Positions 8,270 to 16,602 of a stretch of 64,000 bases of DNA are shown in pieces (positions within the stretch are counted from its first letter, which is position 1; every line of letters begins with the position of its first letter). The stretch is taken from contig NZ_JABBND010000021.1 in the NCBI RefSeq assembly GCF_012933465.1, positions 62,001 through 126,000 of the forward strand, read 5' to 3'. The notes beneath the pieces are model-generated. The model made no database searches. It was not told where the DNA came from and saw only the letters and a list, made by a program, of their open reading frames with translations. The stretch comes from Actinomycetospora sp. TBRC 11914 (lineage in GTDB: Bacteria; Actinomycetota; Actinomycetes; Mycobacteriales; Pseudonocardiaceae). Both the position numbers and the translations under genes were made by a program.

Positions 8270-8601
8270 ATGTCCGTGTTGAGCCACGCGGAGGCCGATG
8301 AGTACATGGCGACCGCTGTTGCCACGGCTGTCGGGGGCGTGTCCGAGACTTTGGCGCGGCGCGTCGGCAGCTTGATCGGACACGACGTGTGGTCCGACGA
8401 GCACGGCCATTGGCTGCGTGGCGCGGCACGCTCGAGGCCTACCCCGACACGGAGATCCGGTACGCGAGGGTCATCCTCGGTCCTACCGACCCGGACATGG
8501 GAGCGGAAGGCGAGGCCACGATCTTCAGCTCCGCGTTCGAGGAGGGTCTCGACACCCGCCTCCACCGGACCGTGCTTGTGGACGGCGTCATCACGCTGTG
8601 A
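8270..8601 (+). pseudogene. Frameshifted small gene, immunity-like (unknown)
   Basis: Two coding stretches in different frames join naturally: SHAEADEYMATAVATAVGGV through DEHGHWLRG from 8270, then GTLEAYPDTEIRYARVILGP through DGVITL ending at TGA 8599-8601. One missing base near 8418-8424 would restore a single protein of about 110 residues. Either a real inactivating mutation or an assembly error. Function unknown; the location among toxin/partner genes suggests an orphan immunity-like gene. Confidence 0.5.
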
Positions 8602-9030
8602 TGGTCAGGTCGTGCGGCGACCGCGTCGGCCCGCCGATCGTCGACGAAGAGCGCTCGGCGGGGAGCGAGGACGGGCCTCGGGACCTGGGCGAGGCAGGCC
8701 AGTGCCTGCCCCGCCTCGGCCGAGGCCTGTTGCCAGCGGGCGTTCTACACCTCGTGGAGCAGTTCCAGCGGCGAACGCCCGGCCGAGCGAACTCGTTGAC
8801 GAGGTGGCGTGCCTGGGTCGTCGTCGAACCACCGATCAACGCCTGCAGCGCCGGGAGCGCGCACCCCAGCCGCTCAGGCTAGGCGAGCACGACGTAGTCA
8901 ACGGCTGACCTTGGCCACATCCGCCGACAGCGAGGTCCCCTCCGCGCCGCGCAGACCGCCCGCCCCGTCAGCGTCGTGCCGCCCACCGGTGAGAGTCTGT
9001 GCCCCAACCATCGACGCTTGGGGGAGTGGG
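8602..9030. other. Gene-poor stretch between the broken gene and the DUF4236 gene
   Basis: About 430 bp in which none of the six-frame readings has credible protein character. It is G+C-rich and repetitive in composition. It could hold decayed sequence, and the region just before 9031 should carry the promoter of the DUF4236-like gene. No repeat or RNA gene seen. Confidence 0.5.
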
Positions 9031-10200
9031 ATGGGTTTCGGCGTGAGCGTGAAGATCATGCCCGGGGTCAGGATCAGGGCCTCGTCACGGGGCCTGCGCG
9101 CGAGTGTCGGTCCGCGCATCGCGCGCGTCCACGTCGGTGGTGGTCGCTCGAGCGTCTCGAGTGGGATCGGCCCCTTCACGGTCTCGTCCGGTGGTGGCGG
9201 TCGCCGCAGGACCCGCTCCGGCGCCCGTCGTCAGAGTGTCCCGTCGCTCGCTCAGCTCGAACGGCAGGCGAGAGTCGCCGCCCGCGACGAGGAGATCGCC
9301 CGGCTGGAGGCCATCGAGCGCGACCTGACCTCGGTCCACCATGATCAGTTCGAGCCGGCCGCAGCCCCTGTTGCTCCACCGCCCGAGCCGGTCGACGAGC
9401 GCGCGATTCGACGCCGATGTGAGCAGCAGGAGGTGCGAGGCCTGTCGTTCCTGGCCCGACGTGAGCGCCGAGCGGCGCGAGAACGGGCAGACGTCACAGC
9501 CCAGCGAGAGATCGAGCGCGAGACTGCTGCCCGTGCGACGGCCCGCGCCCAAGCACAGAGGAGCCTCGACGTCGGATGGCAGGCGCTCGTGTCGCACGAC
9601 CCTGGCGCCGTGCACGCTGCCCTCGAAGAAGCGTTCGAGGACAACCAATCACCGGCAACCTGCATCGACGTCGACCACGACGGCCGTCGACGCTTCGCGA
9701 CGGTGGTGATCGTGTTCGGCGACGTCGAACAGGTCCCTGAGAAGGAACCCGCAACGACCCCGACCGGTCGGCCGACGATCAAGAAGCGCACCAAGACCGC
9801 TCGCAACCAGCTCTATGTAAAGGCGATGGGCTCCGCAGTGCTTGCGACGGTCAAGGAGGGATTCGCGGTGGCTCCGAGCGTCGACGAGTTCCGCGTGGTG
9901 GTGGTCGCGCACGGTCAAGGGCGGGCCGAGGCCGTGTTCACGGGCAGCTTCGAGAGGCGGGCCACGGAGCGCCTGCGCTGGGAGCAACTCGATCCTGAAC
10001 AGACGGTCATGGCAGCGCCGGGCGCGACGATGCGACGGCAGGGTCAAGCGCTCAACGTCGCACCCCTCGACCTCGCCGAGGACCCGGATCTCCTGGCCAT
10101 CATGAGCGAGGTCGCCCCGGCTCTCGGTTGTCCTCCTCCTGCCCGTCCGCGTGCCCCTCGTGGCGGGAGTGCGGGCCGACACCGTCGACCGGTCGACTAG
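9031..10200 (+). CDS. DUF4236-like N-terminal domain protein
   Basis: A 389-residue protein. I start it at ATG 9031, preceded by GGGGGAG, because the family motif begins there: residues 1-50 (MGFGVSVKIMPGVRIRASSR, GLRASVGPRIARVHVG) match the glycine-rich all-beta DUF4236 N-terminus found in many bacteria. A charged coiled-coil region follows (about 70-180, many Arg/Glu), then a mixed alpha/beta domain (about 185-340) with a basic patch IKKRTKTARNQLYVKAMG. Function unknown. It sits alone between the two toxin-like cassettes. Confidence 0.65.
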   Translation: MGFGVSVKIMPGVRIRASSRGLRASVGPRIARVHVGGGRSSVSSGIGPFTVSSGGGGRRRTRSGARRQSVPSLAQLERQARVAARDEEIARLEAIERDLTSVHHDQFEPAAAPVAPPPEPVDERAIRRRCEQQEVRGLSFLARRERRAARERADVTAQREIERETAARATARAQAQRSLDVGWQALVSHDPGAVHAALEEAFEDNQSPATCIDVDHDGRRRFATVVIVFGDVEQVPEKEPATTPTGRPTIKKRTKTARNQLYVKAMGSAVLATVKEGFAVAPSVDEFRVVVVAHGQGRAEAVFTGSFERRATERLRWEQLDPEQTVMAAPGATMRRQGQALNVAPLDLAEDPDLLAIMSEVAPALGCPPPARPRAPRGGSAGRHRRPVD

Positions 10201-10229
10201 GCACCTGAGTTCCGAGCGTCGGCTCTTCT

Positions 10230-10904
10230 TCACTCGCGTACGTGCATGGAGCCGTTCTCGCGGAGCTCGATGTCCGTCGCACCAGCATCGATCTTCGCCG
10301 TGAGCTCCGAGACCAGCACCGCCCACTCAGCGTCCGGCGCGCCATCGCGTCGCAGGCGAGCGGTCGTCGCGCGGTACGGGAGACGAACGCGTACGGGGCG
10401 TGCCAGCAGCCGACCGTCTCGCTCCCGGAGGACGAGGGTGTGGGCTTCCCACTCGACCTCCACACGCCCGCTCTCGGTGAAGTGCTCGATCAGCCGGTCG
10501 TATCGCTGCTGGTCCTCGCGGTTCTCCTCCTGCTCCGGCGTGATGGGGGCTCGAGTCATGTCGGCGCGCAGGGACGCGATGCCGGTCGTCGTCGGCAGGA
10601 GTTCGGTCTCGTTCGGCCTCGCGGTCTTAATCGCCTCGTCGAGGTGGACGAGGAACAACCGCCACGCTGCTTCGAGGGGCTCGACGTCGGGAAACGCCCC
10701 GGCCGAATCGGCGGCCGCATCACGCAGAACCCGACCGAACGAGTCTGGGGTGATGCGGAGGCGCATCGGCCAGGGGAGCCGACGTCCCCCGACGGCGGTC
10801 AGAACGACCCCGTCCGTGGTCTCGGTCCCTGCCCCGTCCGCTCCGATGGCGTCCATCAGTCGGGCGTAGAGGACCCGATCCTCCGCGGCGTTCACGTCCG
10901 TCAC
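10230..10904 (-). CDS. Partner protein of cassette copy 2 (two-repeat protein, unknown)
   Basis: A 224-residue protein from GTG 10904, whose start overlaps the stop of the exported protein gene as GTGA. It is the paralogue of the protein at 6260-6943 and shares its internal duplication: PMRLRITPDSFGRVLRDAA with a FLVHLDEAIKTARPNETEL tail in the first half, and PVRVRLPYRATTARLRRDGA with an IDAGATDIEL tail in the second. No signal peptide or membrane segment. Tight coupling to an exported protein suggests an immunity, chaperone or receptor role; unproven. Confidence 0.75.
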   Translation of the reverse strand: MTDVNAAEDRVLYARLMDAIGADGAGTETTDGVVLTAVGGRRLPWPMRLRITPDSFGRVLRDAAADSAGAFPDVEPLEAAWRLFLVHLDEAIKTARPNETELLPTTTGIASLRADMTRAPITPEQEENREDQQRYDRLIEHFTESGRVEVEWEAHTLVLRERDGRLLARPVRVRLPYRATTARLRRDGAPDAEWAVLVSELTAKIDAGATDIELRENGSMHVRE

Positions 10905-11404
10905 CTCGGATCGCGGGTGTAGAAGCCGGTCAGGACCTTGCCATCTTGGGCGGCGACGCCGACCACGACCCAGTATGTCGCGCGGACCTGGCCCTCCTGA
11001 TCTTTGATCTGGAGGGGCGACTTGTAGGTCCACGTGTTCCTGTCCGGGGCGAACTGCGGGTAGCCGGGCTGCGGCACGGTGAGGGTCTGCGTGATGGCGA
11101 AGTCCGCGAGGCTCTGCCACGGGCCTCCGGTCAGCACAGCCAGGTCGGCCCACTCCTGGCCGTGCTTCCCGGCGATGTGTCGATAGCCGAACCTGTCGTT
11201 CCCACACTGGAGTACGGCGAAGGTGCGCGTCGGTCCTCCGACCGGCGGTAGTACCGGATAGGTCTTGGCTGGCTTCCTCTCCGGGTCGGTGCGTCCGCAC
11301 GCCGCCCAGGGCGGTGCGCCTGTTTGTGCCTCGGCGGTAGTCGCTCCCAGCAGGCCGACGAGCACAACGAACGCGACGAGGAGAGCGCGACAGGGGACGG
11401 TCAT
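10901..11404 (-). CDS. Exported nuclease-like small protein, cassette copy 2
   Basis: A 167-residue protein from ATG 11404 with GGGAG upstream. Residues 1-27 form a clear Sec signal peptide (hydrophobic ALLVAFVVLVGLLGATTAEA, predicted cleavage after AEA). The mature domain has RHIAGKHG near 95, W-x-x-LADFAITQTLT and a final VVGVAAQDGKVLTGFYTRD strand pair. A His-Lys-His core followed by beta strands resembles BECR-fold RNase toxins, but the assignment is weak. The partner gene overlaps its 3' end. Also homologous to the truncated copy at 6951-7343. Confidence 0.7.
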   Translation of the reverse strand: MTVPCRALLVAFVVLVGLLGATTAEAQTGAPPWAACGRTDPERKPAKTYPVLPPVGGPTRTFAVLQCGNDRFGYRHIAGKHGQEWADLAVLTGGPWQSLADFAITQTLTVPQPGYPQFAPDRNTWTYKSPLQIKDQEGQVRATYWVVVGVAAQDGKVLTGFYTRDPR

Positions 11405-11549
11405 GATCAGCTCCCGTGACGGCGACAGGGCCCTTCGCGGGCTTGGACCGTCGGCGGAGTCGATCGGTTCCAGAATCCTCAGGACCTCCGAAGAAGCGGT
11501 TCGGGCAGGCGGAGATCCGGCTGCTGCCCCCGCGTGACAGGCTGCGGTC

Positions 11550-14500
11550 GTGCCTGGGGGAGTGGACGAGGGGCTGTACGAGTCGCTGCACACCGCGAGC
11601 CTGGAGCGACGGCTCCGGTCACTCCCCGCCGGCGCGGCGAGGTTCGACTCCATCGACGCCGCAGCCGCTCCCGAGGTCCTCGCCCGCCACGTCGCCGAGG
11701 TCGTCCGCCGCGCGGTCAGCGGTCAGAGCGACGAGACCCGTCGTCAGGAACTCGTCAACGGCGTGGTGGGGCTGCTCGAGGCCGGTGATGACGACGCGGT
11801 CGTCAAGCTCGAGCAGCTCCTCGCGATCTCCGTCGCGCCGGGCGTCCACCGGGTCGTTCGTCCCGCAACACCGCTGTCCGAGACCGCGCTCCTGACCAAC
11901 ACCCCCGACGAGCCCTCCCTCGGCGCCGAGCTGCGCGCCGAGATGGCCTCGGCCGACCGCGTCGACCTGCTCTGCGCGTTCGTCAAATGGCACGGGATGC
12001 GCCTGCTGTCCGACGAGCTCGCCGAGCTCCACCGACGTGGCACGCCCTTCCGAGTCATCACCACGACGTACCTCGGCGGCACAGAGCGCCGCGCCCTCGA
12101 CGAGCTCGTCCGCCGCTACGGCGCCGAGGTCCGCATCCGCTACGAAGGCGACGCCACCCGCTTGCACGCGAAGGCCTGGCTCTTCCGCCGCAACTCGGGC
12201 TTCGACACCGGCTACGTCGGCAGCTCCAACCTCTCCAAGGCCGCGCTCGTCGACGGCCTGGAGTGGAACGTCCGCATCTCCTCGGTCGCGACCCCGGCCC
12301 TCGTCCGCAAGTTCGAAGCCACCTTCGACACGTACTGGAACAACCCGGAGTTCCGCCCCTACGACCCCGACCGCGACGCCCAGCTCCTCGACCGCGCCCT
12401 CGGTGCCCAGGCCGGCGGGAACACGAGCGTCCTCGAGCTGTCTGGCCTCGAGGTCCGCCCGCGCCCTCACCAGGAACGCATCCTCGAAGCCCTCGACGCC
12501 GAGCGGGCCCACGGCCACCACCGCAACCTCGTCGTCGCCGCAACCGGCACCGGGAAGACCGTCGTCGCCGCCCTCGACTATCGCCGCATCGGTGGCGCCG
12601 AGAAGTCCCTGCTGTTCGTCGCGCACCGAAAGGAACTGCTCGAACAAGCCCGTCGTACCTACCGCGAGGTCCTCGGCGACGGCACGTTCGGCGAACTGCT
12701 CGTCGCCGGCCAGTACCCATCGAGCTGGCGCCACGTCTTCGCGTCCGTGCAGTCGCTGCGCAACGCGGATCTAGCGGCCTTCGACGTTGTCGTCATCGAC
12801 GAGTTCCACCACGCCGAGGCGCCGTCGTACCGTCACCTCCTCGGCCGCCTCCAGGCGACTGAGCTCCTCGGCCTCACCGCGACCTCCGACCGCGCGGACG
12901 GGGTCGACGTGCGCGCCTTCTTCGACAACCGCGTCGCCGTCGAGATCGGCCTGGGCGAAGCGCTCGAGCAGGACCTGCTCTGCCCGTTTCACTACTTCGG
13001 CGTCGCCGACAACACCGACCTCACCGCCATCGAGTGGAAGCGCGGCTCCTACGACGCGAACGCCCTCGACCGCCTCTACACCGGCAACGACGCCCGAACC
13101 CGCATCGTCCTCAACGCCCTGACCGACCGGATCAGCGACGTCACGACGATGCGCGCGCTCGGCTTCTGTGTCTCGGTCGCGCACGCGACCTACATGGCGG
13201 AGAAGTTCACGACGGCGGGTATCCCGGCTCGTGCCGTCACGGGCGAGTCGTCGGCGGCCGACCGCGCCAGTGCCGCCGCCGACCTGCGCGACCGCCGCGT
13301 CGTGTGCCTCTTCACCGTCGACCTCTACAACGAGGGCGTCGACCTGCCCTTCGTCGATACCGTGCTCTTCCTGCGCCCGACGCAGAGCGCGACGATCTTC
13401 CTGCAGCAGCTCGGCCGCGGATTGCGTCGGGCTCCGGACAAGGCCGTCCTGACGGTGCTCGACTTCATCGGTCAGCATCGCCGCGAGTTCCGCTTCGACG
13501 TCCGCTACCGGGCGCTGACCGGTTCGAGCCGGTCCGGACTCGTCCGGGATATCGAGCAGGGCTTCCCGTACTTGCCCTCGGGGTGTCGGCTGATCCTGGA
13601 CCGCGTGGCGCAGGAGGTCGTGCTCGCCAACGTCAAACAAGGACTACGCGGAGGCCGGAAGGCGCTGGTCGAGGATGTGAAGGCGCACGGCGACCTCCCG
13701 CTCGTCAGCTACCTCGCGGAGAGCGGGCACGAGCTGGCCGACATCTACAGCCGCGCCGGCGAGAGCTGGACCGCTCTGCGTCGCGACGCGGGCTTCCCGA
13801 CGGCAGGTGCGGGGCCCCGAGAAGCCGAGCTCCTGAAGAGGGCGAGCAGCCTGATCCACGTCGACGACGTCGAGCGGGCGTCGCTCTACATGCGCCTGAT
13901 GCTGCCGGGAGGGCCGCGGCTCGTGGACTTGTCAGCCGACGACCGCGTGATGGCGCACATGCTCGTCTACACGATCTGGCCCGACCTCGGTGGACACTCC
14001 TCGATCGACGACGCCCTCGACACCCTGCGCGCCCACCCGGCGTTCCTCGCCGAGGCGATGACGTTGATGAGGTTGGGCGCCGACGAGGCACGCGTGGTGC
14101 CGGGCGACCTCGGCATCCCAGGCGTTGCGCTGCGCTCCCACTGCACTTACCGGCGGGACGAGATTCTCGCGGGCATCGGCTGGGCGGACGGTGTGCGCAA
14201 GACTCGAGGTCAGGCGGCTGGTGTCGTGTACTGCGAGGCGACCAACGTCGACGCGCTCCTAGTGACGCTGCACAAGGAGGAGAAGGAGTTCGCGCCGTCT
14301 ACCCGGTACCGCGACTACCCGATCTCTGCGGACCTCTTTCACTGGGAGTCGCAGAACTCGACCACCCAGGACTCGAAGGTCGGCCGCCGCTACCTGGACG
14401 GCACGAGCCACGTGGTGCTGTTCGCTCGGGCGGCTCGTGACGACGAGTTCGGGGGAGGCGCGCCGTTCGTCTGCCTTGGCACTGCGACCGCCGTCGAGCA

Positions 14501-14591
14501 TCACGGTGAGCGGCCAATCTCGATCACCTGGCGTCTCGACCGATCGATGCCGCAACGCGTGATGCAGGTGGGTGCCCTCGACGCCGCGTAG
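11550..14591 (+). CDS. PLD-domain/DEAD-box helicase with DUF3427
   Basis: A 1013-residue protein. An N-terminal phospholipase-D-like nuclease module (residues 110-270) has LHAKAWLFRR at about 204-213 and GSSNLSKAAL. It is followed by a superfamily 2 helicase: Walker A AATGTGKTVV near 329, DEFHH near 416, TATS near 444 and motif VI QQLGRGLRR near 617. A C-terminal DUF3427 region starts at about 690. This architecture is often found near restriction and defence genes and is thought to process DNA. I start at GTG 11550 (GTG 11562 is an alternative). It precedes the low-G+C island and the orphan endonuclease, so a defence role is plausible. Confidence 0.85.
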   Translation: MPGGVDEGLYESLHTASLERRLRSLPAGAARFDSIDAAAAPEVLARHVAEVVRRAVSGQSDETRRQELVNGVVGLLEAGDDDAVVKLEQLLAISVAPGVHRVVRPATPLSETALLTNTPDEPSLGAELRAEMASADRVDLLCAFVKWHGMRLLSDELAELHRRGTPFRVITTTYLGGTERRALDELVRRYGAEVRIRYEGDATRLHAKAWLFRRNSGFDTGYVGSSNLSKAALVDGLEWNVRISSVATPALVRKFEATFDTYWNNPEFRPYDPDRDAQLLDRALGAQAGGNTSVLELSGLEVRPRPHQERILEALDAERAHGHHRNLVVAATGTGKTVVAALDYRRIGGAEKSLLFVAHRKELLEQARRTYREVLGDGTFGELLVAGQYPSSWRHVFASVQSLRNADLAAFDVVVIDEFHHAEAPSYRHLLGRLQATELLGLTATSDRADGVDVRAFFDNRVAVEIGLGEALEQDLLCPFHYFGVADNTDLTAIEWKRGSYDANALDRLYTGNDARTRIVLNALTDRISDVTTMRALGFCVSVAHATYMAEKFTTAGIPARAVTGESSAADRASAAADLRDRRVVCLFTVDLYNEGVDLPFVDTVLFLRPTQSATIFLQQLGRGLRRAPDKAVLTVLDFIGQHRREFRFDVRYRALTGSSRSGLVRDIEQGFPYLPSGCRLILDRVAQEVVLANVKQGLRGGRKALVEDVKAHGDLPLVSYLAESGHELADIYSRAGESWTALRRDAGFPTAGAGPREAELLKRASSLIHVDDVERASLYMRLMLPGGPRLVDLSADDRVMAHMLVYTIWPDLGGHSSIDDALDTLRAHPAFLAEAMTLMRLGADEARVVPGDLGIPGVALRSHCTYRRDEILAGIGWADGVRKTRGQAAGVVYCEATNVDALLVTLHKEEKEFAPSTRYRDYPISADLFHWESQNSTTQDSKVGRRYLDGTSHVVLFARAARDDEFGGGAPFVCLGTATAVEHHGERPISITWRLDRSMPQRVMQVGALDAA

Positions 14592-14896
14592 GAGTGTATG
14601 GGGCACTCCAAGCTGGATGCCGCGATACGGGGCTTATAGCGGCATCGGCGTAGTCGTAAGCCTAACGCGAAGACCAAGGCCATGAGCCACCGGGCAGCCC
14701 TTGACGGCCTTGGTCGCGGACGACCGCCGGAGCCACCGCCACGTCCGAGTTCGACCCGGGCCCAAGAAAGATCAATTCGAATCCCGCCATGACCTCACTC
14801 CGATGGCGCTGCATGCCCTAACGCGTCTATCGGAGGACACCCTCGCGGCGAGCCTACTACCGCCTGATACTGCGACCTATGGTGGCAGTTTCAGGG
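14592..14896. other. Intergenic stretch downstream of the helicase
   Basis: No credible gene. It holds a short hairpin just after the helicase stop (GGAGTG 14591-14596 / CACTCC 14604-14609) and copy 1 of the island inverted repeat. From here the base composition becomes visibly less G+C-rich. A tRNA T-arm-like string at 14774-14788 does not fold. Confidence 0.5.
14617..14645. repeat. Island inverted repeat, copy 1
   Basis: ATGCCGCGATA, six bases CGGGGC, then TTATAGCGGCAT: an inverted repeat with one mismatch in the arms. It nearly matches the copy at 23602-23631 and, more loosely, the one at 16238-16267. It lies at the left edge of the low-G+C DNA. Confidence 0.65.
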
Positions 14897-15367
14897 CTAT
14901 CCCTTTAGCTCTCGCTGATCGCGGACGCGGGTTTCCCGACGGCGCGCGAAGTATGCACTCAAGAACCGCTCCACGGATACGCCGAGGAACCCAGTGGTAA
15001 GCCCGAAGGCAACCGTTGCCCAGAGCACGAAGTTCTGGTCTTTCACCTCGTCGGTGATGTCGACGTAGCTGACCACAAACGCGGGAGGTAGGTCTTGAGG
15101 TAGACGATTGGCACTCCAAAGCGCTTGGCCAAGTGCGACGGGCTCACTGTTCGCGTAGTCAATTCGGATCACGGGGCGTGCGGGAGCTACATCCACGGTT
15201 GTGGCGACCTCTCCAAAGCGAGAAGGGCATGAGGCGACGGTACGGGCGACGTCGTTCCCGGGGTCGAACGGAGACGCGTGGGGGTTGTCGACGCCAGGTA
15301 GGACTGCGGTCGTCCGTGCGTTGTCGCGACGGATGGCGTTGCGCTGTAGAGCAGCCTTAACGATCAC
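14897..15367 (-). CDS. Small membrane protein of unknown function
   Basis: A 156-residue protein starting at GTG 15367, immediately after the TGA (15368-15370) of the upstream gene. One strong transmembrane helix lies near residues 112-132 (NFVLWATVAFGLTTGFLGVS), followed by a short basic tail rich in Arg; most of the protein precedes the helix. Base composition is less G+C-rich than surrounding core genes, consistent with horizontal acquisition. Probably the last gene of a minus-strand operon with the two frames upstream. No family recognised. Confidence 0.55.
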   Translation of the reverse strand: MIVKAALQRNAIRRDNARTTAVLPGVDNPHASPFDPGNDVARTVASCPSRFGEVATTVDVAPARPVIRIDYANSEPVALGQALWSANRLPQDLPPAFVVSYVDITDEVKDQNFVLWATVAFGLTTGFLGVSVERFLSAYFARRRETRVRDQRELKG

Positions 15368-15855
15368 TCAAGTGACCGGAATAGGTCCAGCGATGACCTG
15401 CACGACTTGCTGGTTGTTGACGCTGCGAATCATCACGTGAGCGATCGCATTCGCTGGCACAACTTGCTCGACTTTAAGGGTGTTCGGCTGAATGTAGGCA
15501 CCGTTGCTAAGCGTATATAGAGGACGACGGTGCCGGTCACGCCAGGGCGGTCCGGGAAACCGGGAACTTCGCTGTTCAGTGAGACAACGTCACTATCCTC
15601 CGTGCCGGTCCGCTCGCGGTTTGCGGCGTAGATGATGTAGCTATTGCGCATTGACGAGGCCGGATAGTAGATCGTTATTCTTCCTGCGTCTGCCACCGGC
15701 GAGGGCTCGGGGTTTCCCGGAGCACCGAGGTGATAAAGGAAGCCTCCGATCAGAAGAACCAGCACGGACGCTGCCAGAAACACCCACCCGGTAACCACTG
15801 CCCCTCGCTCGGTCTTTGTCGAGGTCGTAATTCGAGTGGGCTCCGAGCTCGTCAC
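15368..15855 (-). pseudogene. Frameshifted single-pass membrane protein gene
   Basis: Starts at GTG 15855 with GGAGC upstream. One transmembrane helix at residues 21-43 (GWVFLAASVLVLLIGGFLYH), then an extracytoplasmic-looking domain. At about 15513-15519 a TATATA tract shifts the frame; the alternative frame continues smoothly (SNGAYIQPNTLKVEQVVPAN, then VMIRSVNNQQVVQVIAGPIP) to TGA 15368-15370. Removing two bases from the tract restores about 160 residues. Real mutation or assembly error cannot be told apart here. It lies in a probable operon with the next downstream gene. Confidence 0.6.
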
Positions 15856-16162
15856 AAAAGCTCCTATCGAGGAGTGATAGGCCTGGGTCGCTCACGCAAC
15901 CTGGCGCCGGCCAGATTGCGCTCAGCACCCGAATGTCGCGTTCTAGAGGTACCGCGTTAGCCGATGTCACCCCCGAACGGCCGTATGACGGGCGCACTGA
16001 TACTTGAAGCACCCCGCTACGAGGTCGACAACTGGCGATGGAGATTCGTCCGCTTAGTACTTCATTAGAGCCTGAAGGGAGCCGGAAATCTACTATGGCC
16101 GCGGAACCGTCGTCATAGGAGGACACGCGTCGACGCAGAGCAGTCGCTTGACTTTCGATCAC
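15856..16162 (-). pseudogene. Possible upstream operon gene, 3' end broken
   Basis: A reading frame from GTG 16162 looks coding over its first ~90 residues (SSYDDGSAAIVDFRLPSGS, RISIASCRPRSGVLQVSVRP) and then runs into the next gene in the wrong frame. Another frame ends in LRERPRPITPR with a TAG that overlaps the ribosome site of the next gene, as expected for an intact operon gene, so a frameshift is likely near 15905-15940. Weak evidence; function unknown. Confidence 0.3.
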
Positions 16163-16602
16163 TACTCCACCTCACGGGGCGTTGGAGGCTCCCGCGGCAT
16201 GTAGGCGACGATTACCGAAGGTCAACGCCCTCCCTCATTGTCGAGATAACTGGGCTTAGCGCGGCATCGCGGTCAAGTTCGATCTCCCCGGCGATGGCGG
16301 GACCCTCTGCCCGGCCGCCTCCGGTGGGAGGCGCAGCCCAGAACGCACCGACCGAGCGGCGGCACCTGAGCGGGACGTGGGCCATGCGCTCCGAGCGCCT
16401 TCCGGTCCTGGGCCGGACGACAGTCCGTGCTCACGCCGAACCGCGGCGACGGCGCCGCGGGAGGCGGTAGTGGCACGGTGTCCACGCAGCTGGTCCCGAA
16501 ACTCACCGAGACGACAACGCGCCGGCACGACCTCCAGCACTGCCCTCGGCTCCCGGACGCGATCGTGACTTCGACGAGCACACCTTCTCGCAGCCGCAGA
16601 TG
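16163..16602. other. Gene-poor stretch with inverted repeat copy 2
   Basis: No reading frame is convincing. The island repeat copy 2 lies at 16238-16267, and right of it the sequence to about 16600 is again strongly G+C-rich, contrasting with both flanking membrane-protein genes. This suggests a junction between DNA segments of different origin. Confidence 0.4.
16238..16267. repeat. Island inverted repeat, copy 2 (degenerate)
   Basis: Thirty bases that match copy 3 at 23602-23631 at 23 of 30 positions by my hand alignment; the right arm (TTAGCGCGGCAT) is best conserved and the left arm (TTGTCGAGATAA) has drifted. It sits at a local composition change. Confidence 0.5.

Noticed and set aside
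8418-8882. Plus-strand open frame across the gene-poor stretch
   Set aside because: Translation is Arg/Gly-rich without hydrophobic core pattern and overlaps the frameshifted gene out of phase.
14774-14788. tRNA T-arm-like sequence (AATTCGAATCCCGCC)
   Set aside because: The bases flanking TTCGAAT do not pair and no acceptor, D or anticodon stem can be drawn nearby.
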